Assembly (NCBI RefSeq): GCF_003205495.1
Contig: NZ_QJRX01000006.1
Span: 164,606-228,605 of the forward strand
Length of the DNA: 64,000 bases
Direction of reading: 5' to 3'
Source of the DNA: Aquipseudomonas alcaligenes
Lineage (GTDB): Bacteria > Pseudomonadota > Gammaproteobacteria > Pseudomonadales > Pseudomonadaceae
Shown here: piece by piece, positions 9,888 through 19,756 of the stretch
Layout of the letters: every line of letters begins with the position of its first letter
Numbering within the stretch: the first letter of the stretch is position 1
Position numbers and translations under genes: made by a program
The notes under the pieces: model-generated
Told to the model about the DNA's origin: nothing
The model's input: the letters and a program-made list of their open reading frames with translations, nothing else
The model's database searches: none

Positions 9888-11429
9888 ATGACGCAAGCCA
9901 ACACCGCCGTTTACACCGACATCAGCGCCGCCCAACTGGTCGAAGAGGCCATTCGCCGTGGCGAGGGTGAACTGGCCGCCAACGGTTCTCTGGTTGTCCG
10001 TACCGGTCATCGCACCGGCCGCTCGCCTGCCGACCGTTTCATCGTCCAGGAGCCGAGCACCGAGGCGAAGATCGCCTGGGGCAACATCAACCGCCCGTTC
10101 CCGGCCGACAAGTTCGATGCCCTGTGGGCCCGCGTCGAGGCGTTCAACGCCGCCCAGGACCACTTCGTTTCCCACGTTCACGTAGGTTCCGCCGCCGAGC
10201 ACTACCTGCCGGTGAAGATGACCACCCAGACTGCCTGGCAGAACCTGTTCGGCCGCTGCCTGTTCATCAACCCGGAAACCTACAACCCGGCCGCCAAGGC
10301 CGAGTGGCAGATCCTCAACGTCGCCAACTTCGAGTGCGTTCCGGAGCGTGATGGCACCAACTCCGACGGCTGCGTGATCATCAACTTCGCGCAGAAGAAG
10401 GTGCTGCTGGCCGGCATGCGCTACGCCGGCGAGATGAAGAAGGCGATGTTCTCCGTGCAGAACTTCCTGCTGCCGGAAGCCGACGTGCTGCCGATGCACT
10501 GCGCCGCCAACATCGGCGAAGAGGGCGACGTGACCCTGTTCTTCGGCCTGTCCGGCACCGGTAAGACCACCCTGTCCGCCGATCCCTCCCGCTACCTGAT
10601 CGGTGACGACGAGCACGGCTGGGGCGAAGGCGTGGTGTTCAACATCGAGGGTGGCTGCTACGCCAAGTGCATCGACCTGTCCGAGAAGAACGAGCCGGTG
10701 ATCTGGAAGGCCATCCAGTTCGGCGCCGTGCTGGAGAACGTGGTGCTCGACGAGAACCGCGTGCCCGACTACGCCGACGACAGCCTGACCCAGAACAGCC
10801 GCGCGGCCTACCCGCTGGAGCTGGTCGAGAAGCGTTCCGAGAAGAACCTCGGTGGCGAGCCGAATGCGGTGATCTTCCTGACCTGCGACCTGACCGGCGT
10901 ACTGCCGCCGGTGTCGATCCTCAGCGAAGAGCAGGCGGCCTACCACTTCCTCTCCGGCTACACCGCGCTGGTCGGTTCCACCGAGATGGGCAGTGGCGGC
11001 GGCATCAAGTCGACCTTCTCCACCTGCTTCGGCGCGCCGTTCTTCCCGCGTCCGGCCGGCGAGTATGCCGAGCTGCTGATCAAGCGCATCCGTGGCTTCA
11101 ACTCCAAGGTCTACCTGGTCAACACCGGCTGGACCGGCGGCGGCTACGGTGTCGGCAAGCGCTTCAACATCCCGACCACCCGTGGCGTGATCGCCGCCAT
11201 CCAGAGCGGCGCCCTGGTCGGTGCCGAGACCGAGCACCTGCCGATCATCAACCTGAGCGTGCCGAAGGCCGTTCCGGGTGTCGAGACCGTTCTGCTCAAC
11301 CCGCGCAATACCTGGGCCGACAAGAACGCCTACGACGAGGCCGCCAAGGGCCTGGCGCAGCAGTTCATCGACAACTTCAAGAAGTTCGATGTCTCCGACG
11401 CCATCCGCAATGCCGGTCCGCAGCTGTAA
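9888..11429 (+). CDS. pckA: Phosphoenolpyruvate carboxykinase (ATP)
   Basis: 513 residues from ATG 9888 (GGGGA 5 bases upstream; an upstream in-frame ATG lacks conservation). Converts oxaloacetate plus ATP to phosphoenolpyruvate, the first committed step of gluconeogenesis. Motifs: [15 protein letters not shown] near residue 40, kinase-1a P-loop [16 protein letters not shown] near 218-233, and the metal-site/adenine segment ending [21 protein letters not shown]. Monocistronic: its own leader and a strong terminator follow. Confidence 0.97.
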   Translation: MTQANTAVYTDISAAQLVEEAIRRGEGELAANGSLVVRTGHRTGRSPADRFIVQEPSTEAKIAWGNINRPFPADKFDALWARVEAFNAAQDHFVSHVHVGSAAEHYLPVKMTTQTAWQNLFGRCLFINPETYNPAAKAEWQILNVANFECVPERDGTNSDGCVIINFAQKKVLLAGMRYAGEMKKAMFSVQNFLLPEADVLPMHCAANIGEEGDVTLFFGLSGTGKTTLSADPSRYLIGDDEHGWGEGVVFNIEGGCYAKCIDLSEKNEPVIWKAIQFGAVLENVVLDENRVPDYADDSLTQNSRAAYPLELVEKRSEKNLGGEPNAVIFLTCDLTGVLPPVSILSEEQAAYHFLSGYTALVGSTEMGSGGGIKSTFSTCFGAPFFPRPAGEYAELLIKRIRGFNSKVYLVNTGWTGGGYGVGKRFNIPTTRGVIAAIQSGALVGAETEHLPIINLSVPKAVPGVETVLLNPRNTWADKNAYDEAAKGLAQQFIDNFKKFDVSDAIRNAGPQL

Positions 11430-11444
11430 CCAGCCGCCGGCCAA

Positions 11445-11474
11445 GAAAAAGCCGCCCCTGGGGCGGCTTTTTTT
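11445..11474. terminator. Intrinsic terminator after pckA
   Basis: GCCGCCC (11451-11457), CTG loop, GGGCGGC (11461-11467), then seven T (11468-11474). Five A residues precede the stem, so it can also serve the convergent gene on the minus strand. Confidence 0.9.
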
Positions 11475-11494
11475 ATGCCTGTCCAACGGGTGGC

Positions 11495-11896
11495 TCAGGC
11501 ACGGGTTGCAGCGTAGGGCTCCGGCCTGGCCGGATCGGTCTCAGGCCGCTCGGGGCGGCTGGCGATATCTGCGATGTTCTGTGCCCGGTCGCTGCGCTGC
11601 GCGGCCTCGCGCAGTTCTGCCGCGCTCTCCAACACGCTCGGCTGGCTCTCGACTTGGCCTGCACTGGCCACCGCCAGGTAGGTTTCGATCTGCCGCTGCT
11701 GGGTGTTGGCGCTGTAGATCTGCGTGGCTGCACCGCGCTTGGCGGCCTGGTCCAGTTCGCGGCCTTGCTGGCGCTCGGCGACTCGGTCGGAAGCAGCGTC
11801 GACGGCCTTGTTCACCTGTTCGGGACTGGCCGGGCCGTACTTGTTGATGACCTGAGTCGAGAGGGGCAGGTTGCCGCTGTAACCATTTACCTGCAT
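11495..11896 (-). CDS. Conserved hypothetical hydrophilic protein
   Basis: 133 residues from ATG 11896, chosen because AGGGAGAG lies just upstream; an upstream GTG/ATG-type start would lack one. Hydrophilic, helix-prone and Gln/Ala/Glu-rich, with no signal peptide or membrane segment. The N-terminus MQVNGYSGNLPLSTQVINKYGP and the run of polar helix suggest a small soluble or secreted pseudomonad protein, but I do not recognise a domain. It is convergent with pckA and downstream of the small hypothetical at 11993. Confidence 0.6.
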   Translation of the reverse strand: MQVNGYSGNLPLSTQVINKYGPASPEQVNKAVDAASDRVAERQQGRELDQAAKRGAATQIYSANTQQRQIETYLAVASAGQVESQPSVLESAAELREAAQRSDRAQNIADIASRPERPETDPARPEPYAATRA

Positions 11897-11992
11897 CGGT
11901 GCTCTCCCTGTGATGGCCTGGCTCCACTGTAAACCCGTGCAGCCGGAGAGCATTAGAACGATTGGCAATTGGCGCCCGCCCCGTCAGGGCGC

Positions 11993-12247
11993 TCAGTCGA
12001 TCACCACGGCGCCCTGGATGGTCAGCTCCGGCAGGGCGGCGGGCATCGGGCAGATCTGCAGGTACTTGATGCTCTCGCGCGGGATCATCAGCAGGTCGCC
12101 GTCCACCTCGATGCTCAGGTAGGGCGACTCCAGCTGCTTGCGCAGGGCGCGGGCGACAGCCGCCGGGTCCTCGCTCTGCTTGGGGAAGCGCAGGGCCAGG
12201 CGCTGGCCATCCTGAAAATACAGGTACAGGTGCTTGAGCGGCTTCAT
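11993..12247 (-). CDS. Small conserved hypothetical protein
   Basis: 84 residues starting MKPLKHLYLYFQDGQRLALRF; AAGGAG precedes the ATG. Predicted alternating beta and one helix (residues 27-40), no cysteines apart from one, no signal peptide. It sits between the DUF3392 gene and the 11495 gene on the same strand, likely one operon with hemW upstream. Function unknown. Confidence 0.65.
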   Translation of the reverse strand: MKPLKHLYLYFQDGQRLALRFPKQSEDPAAVARALRKQLESPYLSIEVDGDLLMIPRESIKYLQICPMPAALPELTIQGAVVID

Positions 12248-12280
12248 GGGGCATCTCCTTGCGGGCGCCCCGTGGGCGTC

Positions 12281-12604
12281 CTAGCTGCGGTCGGCCAGTA
12301 CGCCGATCAGGAAGAAGACTAGTAGCAGCACCGGCGCCAGGGTGAAGTTGTTGAAGTAGCCCAGGCCCTGGGCCAGCCAGGGGGTGAGGAAGACGATGGC
12401 CAGGCCGTAGCCGACGGCGCAGACCAGCACGAAGATCAGCGTGCGCAGGATGAAGTTGAAGTTGCTGATGGACTTCTGCACCCAGGCGTTGATGCCCGGC
12501 CCGAACAGGACGAAGAGGGTGGCCATGATGGCCAGGGAGATGTCGTACAGGTTGCCGCGGCACCAGCGCGAGAGGGTGGCGATCAGGTCGAGCACGAGAT
12601 CCAT
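12281..12604 (-). CDS. DUF3392 family inner-membrane protein
   Basis: 107 residues with about three hydrophobic segments (residues 20-38, 52-74, 84-103). Sequence such as RWCRGNLYDISLAIMATLFVLFGP matches my recollection of the DUF3392 family found in gammaproteobacteria. Function unknown. It follows hemW on the same strand with an 82-base gap. Confidence 0.75.
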   Translation of the reverse strand: MDLVLDLIATLSRWCRGNLYDISLAIMATLFVLFGPGINAWVQKSISNFNFILRTLIFVLVCAVGYGLAIVFLTPWLAQGLGYFNNFTLAPVLLLVFFLIGVLADRS

Positions 12605-12686
12605 CGGTGGTCCTTGTTGTGAGTAGCGGGCGTCGGCAGTTTACCGTCTGTCGGCAGGGCTGCCGAGAGCTGGCGCACGCTGTGGT

Positions 12687-13847
12687 TCAGGGCAGGAAGT
12701 GCTGCAGCAGGTCGTTGAGGAACAGCTGGCCCTCGCGGGTGGCGACCAGGCGCGTCGGGTCGGCCTGCAGCAGCTGGCGTGCCTCGGCCTCGCGCCGCGC
12801 CGCATCCAGGCTGGCCAGCGGCAGGCCGGTGCGCTGCTCGAACAGTGCGGCCGGGACGCCCTCGCTCAGGCGCAGCACGTTCATCAGGAACTCGAAGGGC
12901 AGTTCCCCGGCGTCCAGCAGACGCTCGCCGGCCTGGAAGGCCTTGGTCGCATCCAGATAGTCCTTGGGCAGGCGGGTCTTCCAGGTGCGTACGATGCGCC
13001 CGTCCGGGCTGCTCAGCTTGGCGTGGGCGCCGGCGCCGATGCCGAGGAAGTCGCCGAAGCTCCAGTAGTTCAGGTTGTGCCGCGCCTGGTGCCCGGCGCG
13101 GGCGTAGGCGGACACCTCGTACTGGGCGTAGCCCTCGGCGGCCAGCAGGGCCTGGCCGGCCTCCTGGATGTCCCACAGCAGGTCGTCTTCGGGCAACTGT
13201 GGCGGCTGGCTCCAGAACACCGTGTTGGGCTCCATGGTCAGCTGGTACCAGGACAGGTGCGTCGGCCCCTGGGCGATGGCGGTGCGCAGGTCGAACAGGG
13301 CGTCCTCGATGTTCTGCTCGGGCAGGCCGTGCATCAGGTCCAGGTTGAAGTTGTCGAAGCCGGCGGCGCGCGCCATATCGGCGGCGCGGATCGCCTCGTC
13401 GCCGTTGTGGATACGTCCCAGGGCCTTGAGCTTGGCTTCCTGGAAGCTCTGTACGCCGATCGACAGGCGATTGATGCCCAGGCCGCGATAGTCGCGGAAC
13501 TTGGCCTGCTCGAAGGTGCCCGGATTGGCTTCCAGGGTGATCTCGATGTTGGCGGCGAAGGGCACGCGCTGCTGCACGCCCTGCAGTAGCCGACCCAGGG
13601 CCTTGGCCGAGAACAGGCTGGGGGTGCCGCCACCGAAGAAGATCGAGGTCAGTTCGCGGCCATGGACGTGGCCCAGATCCTGGTCGAGGTCGGCCAGCAG
13701 GGCGTCGACGTATTCCTCTTCCGGCAGGCTGGGGCCGGCGGCGTGCGAGTTGAAGTCGCAGTAGGGGCACTTGCGCACGCACCAGGGGATGTGGATATAG
13801 AGCGCGAGGGGCGGCAGCGTGAAGCCACCGCCGGTGGTGCCGTTCAT
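12687..13847 (-). CDS. hemW: Radical SAM heme chaperone HemW
   Basis: 386 residues from ATG 13847, overlapping the rdgB stop by 4 bases. The radical SAM cluster motif is CVRKCPYC in [25 protein letters not shown] and the C-terminal HemW domain follow. It has the single Cys-x3-Cys-x2-Cys of HemW and lacks the extra Cys of true coproporphyrinogen dehydrogenase HemN, so the heme-insertion chaperone role is more likely than porphyrin oxidation. Confidence 0.93.
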   Translation of the reverse strand: MNGTTGGGFTLPPLALYIHIPWCVRKCPYCDFNSHAAGPSLPEEEYVDALLADLDQDLGHVHGRELTSIFFGGGTPSLFSAKALGRLLQGVQQRVPFAANIEITLEANPGTFEQAKFRDYRGLGINRLSIGVQSFQEAKLKALGRIHNGDEAIRAADMARAAGFDNFNLDLMHGLPEQNIEDALFDLRTAIAQGPTHLSWYQLTMEPNTVFWSQPPQLPEDDLLWDIQEAGQALLAAEGYAQYEVSAYARAGHQARHNLNYWSFGDFLGIGAGAHAKLSSPDGRIVRTWKTRLPKDYLDATKAFQAGERLLDAGELPFEFLMNVLRLSEGVPAALFEQRTGLPLASLDAARREAEARQLLQADPTRLVATREGQLFLNDLLQHFLP

Positions 13848-14440
13848 TGCAGGCCCAGGCGCTGCTTGAGCAGGGCCATGGCGCGGGCGCGGTGGCTGAT
13901 GCGGTTCTTTTCGTCGCTGGCCAGTTCGGCGCTGGAGCACTGGCGCTCCGGCACCCAGAACAGCGGGTCGTAACCGAAGCCCTCGGCGCCACGGGCCTCG
14001 TGCAGGATGCTGCCGTGCCACAGGCCCTCGCAGAGGATCGGCAGCGGGTCGTCGGCGTGCCGCACCAGGGCCAGGGCGCAGACGAACTGGGCACCGCGCT
14101 CGGCGTCCGGTACGCCCTTCAAGGCCTCCAGCAGCTTGGCGTTGTTGGCGGCGTCACCTTTACCGTCGGCGTAGCGCGCCGAGTAGATGCCCGGGGCGCC
14201 GCCGAGGAAGTCCACGGCCAGGCCGGAGTCGTCGGCCAGCGCCGGCAGCCCGGACACGCGGGCGGCGTTGCGTGCCTTGAGGATGGCGTTCTCGACGAAC
14301 GACAGGCCGGTTTCCTCTGGCTCGACGCTGGAGAATTCGCCGATCGAGCGCACGCGCACGTGCGCGCCGAGCATGGCCTGGAGTTCCTTGAGCTTGCCGG
14401 CGTTGTGGCTGGCGAGTACGAGTTCTGTGAACGGCATCAT
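13844..14440 (-). CDS. rdgB: dITP/XTP pyrophosphatase (RdgB/HAM1)
   Basis: 198 residues. Housecleaning enzyme that hydrolyses deaminated purine nucleoside triphosphates (dITP, XTP) to monophosphates. Conserved [14 protein letters not shown] at the N-terminus, metal/substrate motif [11 protein letters not shown] near 68-78, and [10 protein letters not shown] plus the C-terminal SHRARAM helix. It starts ATGATG, overlapping the end of the DUF4426 gene; its own end overlaps hemW. Confidence 0.96.
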   Translation of the reverse strand: MMPFTELVLASHNAGKLKELQAMLGAHVRVRSIGEFSSVEPEETGLSFVENAILKARNAARVSGLPALADDSGLAVDFLGGAPGIYSARYADGKGDAANNAKLLEALKGVPDAERGAQFVCALALVRHADDPLPILCEGLWHGSILHEARGAEGFGYDPLFWVPERQCSSAELASDEKNRISHRARAMALLKQRLGLQ

Positions 14441-14856
14441 TCGTCCGGGAAGACTTCCTGATTGAAGGTAAGGGTGTGCGGGGCTGCGTCGCCGATCTGC
14501 ACGTTGATGCTGAAGGTCAGCATCTCGCGCTGGCGCAGCGGGAATTCGGCCAGGTAGTACACGGCGCCGCTCTCCAGGACCTGCTTGAACTGCAGTTCGC
14601 TGGTCTGCCCCAGCAGGTTCTTCACACTGCCGCTGACCTTGGCCGGCTGGCCCTGGCCGCCCCTGAGCGCGGCGATGTTGAGCACGCCGACCGTCTTGCT
14701 GCGGGTCAGGCCGACGGCGGCGGCCACGTCCGGCTGCAGGAAACTGGAGTTGAACACGCTGTAGTGCACGTCCAGTTCACCGAAGGTCTGTTTGCGTTCG
14801 GCGACGGCGGGCAGGGCGAGCAGCAGGCAGAAGACAAGAGATACGAAGCGGCGCAT
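14437..14856 (-). CDS. DUF4426 periplasmic protein
   Basis: 139 residues with a signal peptide ([19 protein letters not shown], cleavage near 19). The mature part is beta-rich, beginning [21 protein letters not shown]. This family sits between metW and rdgB in many pseudomonads and relatives; function unknown. Start at 14856 lies 15 bases from the metW stop. Confidence 0.85.
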   Translation of the reverse strand: MRRFVSLVFCLLLALPAVAERKQTFGELDVHYSVFNSSFLQPDVAAAVGLTRSKTVGVLNIAALRGGQGQPAKVSGSVKNLLGQTSELQFKQVLESGAVYYLAEFPLRQREMLTFSINVQIGDAAPHTLTFNQEVFPDE

Positions 14857-14871
14857 GGCGGATCCTCCGGG

Positions 14872-15492
14872 TTAGACGGCGACGCGGTGACCGGTCAGGC
14901 CGGAGCCGCTGACGCGATAGATGCCGATCTCACCCAACAGATTAGGCCAGAGTCGGCTGCCCAGGTTGTGCCGATGGGCGTGGTCCACCGCCAGGCGCTC
15001 CTCGACCCGCGCGCCGAGCTCGTGGCACAGGCGCTCGAAGTCCTCGAAGGTGCAGAAGTGGATGTTCGGCGTGTTGTACCAGGTGTAGGGCAGGAACTCG
15101 GAGACCGGCATGCGGCCCTTGGTGGTCAGGTACCAGCGGCAGCGCCAGTGGCCGAAGTTGGGGAAGGTGATGATGCAGGTCTTGCCGACCCGCAGCATCT
15201 CCGCCAGGACCTTGTCCGGGTACTTCAGGGCCTGCAGCGACTGGGTCATCACCACCACGTCGAAGCTGTTATCGGCGAAGTTGCCCAGGCCCTCGTCGAG
15301 GTTCTGCTCGATCACGTTGACGCCACGCTCGATGCAGGTGGCGATCTTCTCCGCGTCGATCTCCAGGCCGTAGCCGCCGACCTGCTTGTGGTCGCGCAGG
15401 TGGGCCAGCAGCGCGCCGTCGCCGCAGCCGAGGTCGAGTACCCGGCTGCCCGGGGCGATCCAGTCCTGGATGATTTCCAGATCCGCACGCAT
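14872..15492 (-). CDS. metW: MetW methionine biosynthesis protein
   Basis: 206 residues of SAM-methyltransferase fold (VLDLGCGDGALLAHL near 19-33). MetW is encoded beside MetX in many proteobacteria and is needed for full homoserine acyltransferase activity. The metX stop and metW start are 2 bases apart, so they are one transcript. Ends with a family-specific C-terminus HNLGSRLWPNLLGEIGIYR. Confidence 0.94.
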   Translation of the reverse strand: MRADLEIIQDWIAPGSRVLDLGCGDGALLAHLRDHKQVGGYGLEIDAEKIATCIERGVNVIEQNLDEGLGNFADNSFDVVVMTQSLQALKYPDKVLAEMLRVGKTCIITFPNFGHWRCRWYLTTKGRMPVSEFLPYTWYNTPNIHFCTFEDFERLCHELGARVEERLAVDHAHRHNLGSRLWPNLLGEIGIYRVSGSGLTGHRVAV

Positions 15493-15494
15493 GG

Positions 15495-16634
15495 TTACAC
15501 CTCGATCCGTTTCATGTAGGCGCCGAAGGCCTGCAGGTAGCGCGGGATCGGCATGAGGAAGGCGTCGTGGCCCTGCGGCGCGTCGATCTCCAGGTAACAG
15601 ACGTTCTTCTTCGCCGCCAGCAGGGCGTCGACGATCTCCCGCGAGCGCGCCGGCGAGAAGCGCCAGTCGGTGGTGAAGGACATCAGGCAGAAATCGGCCT
15701 TGGCCGTGGCAAGCGTCTTGGCCAGGTCGCCGTCGTGGGCGGCGGCCGGGTCGAAGTAGTCGAGCGCCTTGGTCATCAGCAGGTAGGTGTTGGCGTCGAA
15801 GCGCCCGGAGAACTCCTCGCCCTGGTAGCGCAGGTAGCTCTCGACCTGGAACTCGACGCTGTGGAAGTCGTAGTTGAGCTTGTCGGTCTTCAGCTCGCGG
15901 CCGAATTTCTCGCCCATGGCGTCATCCGACAGGTAGGTGATGTGGCCGACCATGCGTGCCAGCATCAGGCCGCGCTTGGGGATCACACCCTGCTCCTGGA
16001 AGTGTCCGCCATGGAACTCCGGGTCGGTGAGGATGGCCTGGCGCGCCACCTCGTTGAAGGCGATGTTCTGCGCCGACAGCTTGGGCGCCGAGGCGATGCA
16101 CAGGCAGTGGTGCACGCGCTCGGGGTAGCTGATGGTCCACTGCAGGGCCTGCATGCCGCCGAGGCTGCCGCCCACCACCGCGGCCCACTGGGCGATGCCT
16201 AGCCGGTCGGCCAGGCGTGCCTGGCTGTGTACCCAGTCCTCCACCGTCATCACCGGGAAGTCGGCGCCGTAAGGTTTGCCGGTCGCCGGGTTGAGGCTGG
16301 AGGGGCCGGTGGAGCCGTTGCAGCCGCCGAGGTTGTTGAGGCTGACGACGAAGAACTTGTCGGTGTCGATCGGCTTGCCCGGGCCGATGCAGCTGTCCCA
16401 CCAGCCGGGCTTGCGCTCATCGACGCTGTGGAAGCCGGCGGCGTGGTGGTGACCGGACAGCGCGTGGCAGATCAGCACGGCGTTGCTGGCGCTGGCGTTG
16501 AGCGTGCCGTAGGTCTCGTAGACCAGCTGGTAGTCGGCCAGGCTGCGGCCGCAGACCAACGCCAGCGGTTCGCTGAAGCGGGCGGTCTGGGGAGTGACCA
16601 GGCCTACGGAGTCGGCGGGGAAAACAGTCGGCAT
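15495..16634 (-). CDS. metX: Homoserine O-acyltransferase (succinyltransferase)
   Basis: 379 residues from ATG 16634. Alpha/beta hydrolase-fold enzyme, first step from homoserine toward methionine. Nucleophile elbow [12 protein letters not shown] near residue 150, acid/base in the C-terminal part ([18 protein letters not shown]). Pseudomonad MetX proteins use succinyl-CoA even though the family is often labelled acetyltransferase. Forms an operon with metW. Confidence 0.95.
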   Translation of the reverse strand: MPTVFPADSVGLVTPQTARFSEPLALVCGRSLADYQLVYETYGTLNASASNAVLICHALSGHHHAAGFHSVDERKPGWWDSCIGPGKPIDTDKFFVVSLNNLGGCNGSTGPSSLNPATGKPYGADFPVMTVEDWVHSQARLADRLGIAQWAAVVGGSLGGMQALQWTISYPERVHHCLCIASAPKLSAQNIAFNEVARQAILTDPEFHGGHFQEQGVIPKRGLMLARMVGHITYLSDDAMGEKFGRELKTDKLNYDFHSVEFQVESYLRYQGEEFSGRFDANTYLLMTKALDYFDPAAAHDGDLAKTLATAKADFCLMSFTTDWRFSPARSREIVDALLAAKKNVCYLEIDAPQGHDAFLMPIPRYLQAFGAYMKRIEV

Positions 16635-16673
16635 CGACCCTGCTCTCGATCCAGGAAAGTGCAGCAGTCTAAA

Positions 16674-16711
16674 GACCACGGCCCCCGGCAGCAAGCGCGG
16701 GGGCCGTGGTC
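16674..16711 (-). terminator. Terminator-like hairpin between dynamin gene and metX
   Basis: A perfect 13-bp stem: GACCACGGCCCCC (16674-16686) and GGGGGCCGTGGTC (16699-16711) with a 12-base loop. Read leftward it follows the dynamin-like gene by 22 bases and ends in a short TCTTTAG tract, a weak U-run. It also lies in the metX leader, so attenuation is possible. Confidence 0.6.
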
Positions 16712-16733
16712 AAAGGCCTGAATCCAGAGGCTT

Positions 16734-18722
16734 TCAGGCCGGGTCGGCGGCACCCTGGGCGCGCGCCGCGACGGGCAGGCTGACCACCTTGCCCTGGCGC
16801 TGGATCGGCGCCGGGCGGCGCAGCACGCGGAGCATCTCGCCGGCCTGGGCCAGCTGGGTCTCCAGCAGGGTCACGTAGCCCGCCAGCTGCTGGCCGCGCT
16901 GGCGCGCCTGCTGGGTCTCCTGGGCCAGGGCCTTGAGGCGCAGCATGTGGGTCTCGAGCATCTGCTTGTGTTCCAGGGTGTGCTGCATCAGCGGCATCAG
17001 GGCATCGCCCGCCCACTGCTCGGCTTCGCCGCGCAGGCGCTGGTGCAGGCCGATGACTTCCTGCACCAGGGTGGCGAAGAAGCGCTTGGTCAGGCTGCGC
17101 TGCTCGGTGAGCAGGGTCTTCAGGTGCAGGCGGAACTGGTCGGCCTTGGCGCGCAGCTGGGCCAGCTCGCGCAGGTAGCGCTGGCTGTTGAACTGCGGCG
17201 CGTCGACGCCGTGCAGCGGGTTTTCCTCGTTGTGCCGGCGGTACACGGCGGCGACCATCTTGTTGGCCATCTCGGCCTCGTGGGCCAGGTTACCGAGGTC
17301 GTGCTCCACCGCGCGGAAGAACTGCACGATGGCCTGGTTGATGCCGAGGGTGGTCCAGCTGCCGGTCAGGCCCTGACGCACCTGGGCCAGGTGCTCCTCC
17401 AGGCGCTCCGGGCGCACCGCGTTGCGCAGCAGGTCGCCCTGGCGCTTGAGCAGGCGCTGGTTGGTCTTCAGGCCGAGCAGGCGCTTGTGGTGCAGGCTGT
17501 GGTCATCCTTGGTCTTGGCGGTCAGCTCGAACAGCAGCTGGCCGTTGTCGTGCTGATGGGCGTTGAGCAGTGCCTGCTGCTCGCGCACCTTGTCTAGGCG
17601 CAGGCTGAGCACATGCTGGCTGTTGTTGAGCAGGGCCAGCACCTGGTTGACCACACGCTCCTCGAGCAGGCGTTCCTTCTGCGCGACGATGCGCTCGCAC
17701 AGCAGCTGCTCCAGGTCGGCCAATTGGCTGCGGGCGAGCAGCGCCTCGTCGTTGCGCACCTTGGCGATCAGCGCCTGCTTGGCCGACAGCGGCAGCACGC
17801 TGGCCGCGGGGATGCCGAGCTGCTTGGCGGTGGTATTCTGCACCAGGCCGATGGCCTTGCCGACGAACTCCTCGCCTGCCAGGTCGTCCCACAGCACGTC
17901 GATCTTGTTCAGCACGGCGAACAGGCTGGCCTGGGTGTCCTCGTCGAGCTGGCGGATATGTTCCTTCCAGATCGCCATGTCGCTGGCGGTGACGCCGGTG
18001 TCGGCGGCCAGCAGGAAGATGATCGCCTGGGCGCTGGGCAGCATCGACAGGGTCAGCTCCGGCTCGCTGCCGAGGGCGTTGAGGCCGGGGGTATCGAGAA
18101 TGCGCAGGCCCTGGCGCAGCAGCGGATGATCGAAGTTGACCATGGCGTGGCGCCAGGCCGGCACCAGTACCTGGCCGGGCTTGCCGGCCGGCTCCAGCAT
18201 CTCCGGCAGGAAGCCGAGCTGGATCGCCTGTTCCACGGCCATCGGCTTGGTCTTGGCCACCTGGGCGAAGGCCTGCGCCATGTTGTCCGGGTCGCTGGCG
18301 TCGAGGGGGATGTTCACCCAGTGGCGGGGGATGCGCTTGAACTGCGCCACGCTGGCGTCGGTCATGCGCGTCTCGATCGGCAGCAGGCGGATGTAGGAGC
18401 GCTCCGAGCGCGGATCGAAGAACAGCTCGGTGGGGCACATGGTGGTGCGCCCGGCGTGCGACGGCAGCATGCGCTGGCCGTATTCGGAGAAGAACAGGGC
18501 GTTGATCAGCTCGGTCTTGCCGCGCGAGAACTCGCCGACGAAGGCCAGGGTGATGTGGTCGGTGCGCAGCAGCTTGAGGGCGCGTTCCAGGCGCGCGTCC
18601 ATGGCATCCGAGCCGAGGCGGTTGTGCGCCAGCCAGCTGCGATAGCGGGTGATCTCGCGCATCAGCTCGCGCTTCCAGGCGACGTAGGCATCCACCTGCT
18701 GGCTGAGACGTTCCATGCTCAT
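16734..18722 (-). CDS. Dynamin-like GTPase
   Basis: 662 residues from ATG 18722 (AGGAG 7 bases upstream; a second Met two codons later is possible). The GTPase domain shows G1 GEFSRGKTELINAL, G2-like TTMCPTE, G3 DTPGLNALG and G4 NKID in AVLNKIDVLWDD. The long C-terminal part (about 330-640) is helical and Leu/Gln/Arg-rich with coiled-coil character, typical of bacterial dynamin-like proteins that bind and reshape membranes. Only one copy is present, whereas many bacteria encode a pair. It sits between yggU and metX on the same strand, with 141 bases before it and a hairpin after it, so it is probably a separate unit. Specific function unknown. Confidence 0.85.
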   Translation of the reverse strand: MSMERLSQQVDAYVAWKRELMREITRYRSWLAHNRLGSDAMDARLERALKLLRTDHITLAFVGEFSRGKTELINALFFSEYGQRMLPSHAGRTTMCPTELFFDPRSERSYIRLLPIETRMTDASVAQFKRIPRHWVNIPLDASDPDNMAQAFAQVAKTKPMAVEQAIQLGFLPEMLEPAGKPGQVLVPAWRHAMVNFDHPLLRQGLRILDTPGLNALGSEPELTLSMLPSAQAIIFLLAADTGVTASDMAIWKEHIRQLDEDTQASLFAVLNKIDVLWDDLAGEEFVGKAIGLVQNTTAKQLGIPAASVLPLSAKQALIAKVRNDEALLARSQLADLEQLLCERIVAQKERLLEERVVNQVLALLNNSQHVLSLRLDKVREQQALLNAHQHDNGQLLFELTAKTKDDHSLHHKRLLGLKTNQRLLKRQGDLLRNAVRPERLEEHLAQVRQGLTGSWTTLGINQAIVQFFRAVEHDLGNLAHEAEMANKMVAAVYRRHNEENPLHGVDAPQFNSQRYLRELAQLRAKADQFRLHLKTLLTEQRSLTKRFFATLVQEVIGLHQRLRGEAEQWAGDALMPLMQHTLEHKQMLETHMLRLKALAQETQQARQRGQQLAGYVTLLETQLAQAGEMLRVLRRPAPIQRQGKVVSLPVAARAQGAADPA

Positions 18723-18863
18723 CCTGGCACTCCTGCTTCGACGGTCGGTTGGCGGCGCGCAACGGCGGAAGAATGCCCGCGGCTTTGCCGGAGATGGCTG
18801 CATTATGCGGGGGGCGGGGCCGGCGTCAATCGGCGTGCTTCACAACTTCGGCCGGAAGGTTGC

Positions 18864-19160
18864 TCAAGGTGACCGGGCGGTCAGTCCGGGCAGCGGCGGC
18901 AGCTGGCGCGGCGTGCGGATGCGCACGCGCTTCTGCCGGTTCAGCTCGCCGTTCTCCAGGCTGACCTGGCTCTTGGCCACGCCGAAGGCGGCGGCCAGAA
19001 AGGCCAGCAGCTGGGCATTGGCCTTGCCCTCCACCGGCGGCGCGGTGAGGCGAATCTTCAGGCGCTCGCCGTGCAGCCCGGCGAATTCGTCCTTGCTCGC
19101 CTTGGGTTGCAGGTGGCAGTCGAGCAGCAGGTCGTCGCCGTCCCAGCGGTACCAGCTCAC
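18864..19160 (-). CDS. yggU: DUF167 protein YggU
   Basis: 98 residues starting at GTG 19160, which overlaps the yggT stop (GTGA). The fold-defining core is LQPKASKDEFAGLHGERLKIRLTAPPVEGKANAQLLAFLA, split here as the conserved APPVEGKAN motif near residue 47. Function unknown; nearly always located beside yggT. Confidence 0.9.
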   Translation of the reverse strand: MSWYRWDGDDLLLDCHLQPKASKDEFAGLHGERLKIRLTAPPVEGKANAQLLAFLAAAFGVAKSQVSLENGELNRQKRVRIRTPRQLPPLPGLTARSP

Positions 19161-19747
19161 ATCAGCAGGCCGAGCACCGTCGGCATGCTGGTCATGGCCG
19201 CCAGGTTCTTCACCACCAGCATGTCGATCAGGTTGATCGCGATGAAGGCGAAGATCGGCGAGATGTCCAGGCCGCCGAGGTTGGGCAGCAGCTTGCGGAA
19301 GGGCGCCAGCAGCGGCTCGCAGAGCTGGTTGACCAGCTGCGCGCCGGGGTTGTAGCTGCCCGGGGCGACCCAGGAGAGGATCACGCTGATGATCAGGGCG
19401 AAGAAGAAGATCTTGAGGAACAGCGAGGTCACCCCGATCAGCGACCAGACCAGCAGCTGCAGCGGGTTGCCGGTGGTGCCGTAGGCCAGCAGCATGGTCA
19501 GGCCCATCATCACCAGCTGCACCAGTATGGCCAGTACCAGCGAGGCCAGATCGACCCCGCCGAAGCCGGGGATGATCCGGCGCAGCGGCCTGAGCAGCGG
19601 CTGGGTGGCCTTCACGGTGAACTGGCTGAGCGGGTTGTAGAAGTCGGCGCGCACCAGCTGCAGGACGAAGCGCAGCAGCACGATCAGCAGGTACAGGCTG
19701 CCGAGGGTCTGCAGGATGTAGATGGCGGCGGTATCCAGTCCGTTCAT
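19157..19747 (-). CDS. yggT: YggT family membrane protein
   Basis: 196 residues with two YGGT repeats: each repeat has a hydrophobic pair around a conserved P-L-L-x-P-x-R-x-x-x-P-x-x-G motif (PLLRPLRRIIPGFGG and PLLAPFRKLLPNLGG). Four or five membrane segments. Possibly involved in ion homeostasis or osmotic shock, by analogy with E. coli YggT. Follows proC by 9 bases. Confidence 0.92.
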   Translation of the reverse strand: MNGLDTAAIYILQTLGSLYLLIVLLRFVLQLVRADFYNPLSQFTVKATQPLLRPLRRIIPGFGGVDLASLVLAILVQLVMMGLTMLLAYGTTGNPLQLLVWSLIGVTSLFLKIFFFALIISVILSWVAPGSYNPGAQLVNQLCEPLLAPFRKLLPNLGGLDISPIFAFIAINLIDMLVVKNLAAMTSMPTVLGLLM

Positions 19748-19756
19748 GGGGATTCC

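Noticed and set aside
8748..11486. 912-codon antisense frame across hslO and pckA
   Set aside because: Gly/Gln/Leu-rich shadow translation opposite two solid genes; no recognisable motif.
12651..12666. TCGGCAG-GG-CTGCCGA hairpin after hemW
   Set aside because: Two-base loop and no T-run in either direction, so not called a terminator; may be chance in GC-rich DNA.
16635..16733. Possible SAM or methionine riboswitch before metX
   Set aside because: The only structure is one long GC stem without the conserved cores of SAM riboswitch classes; it fits a terminator of the upstream gene.
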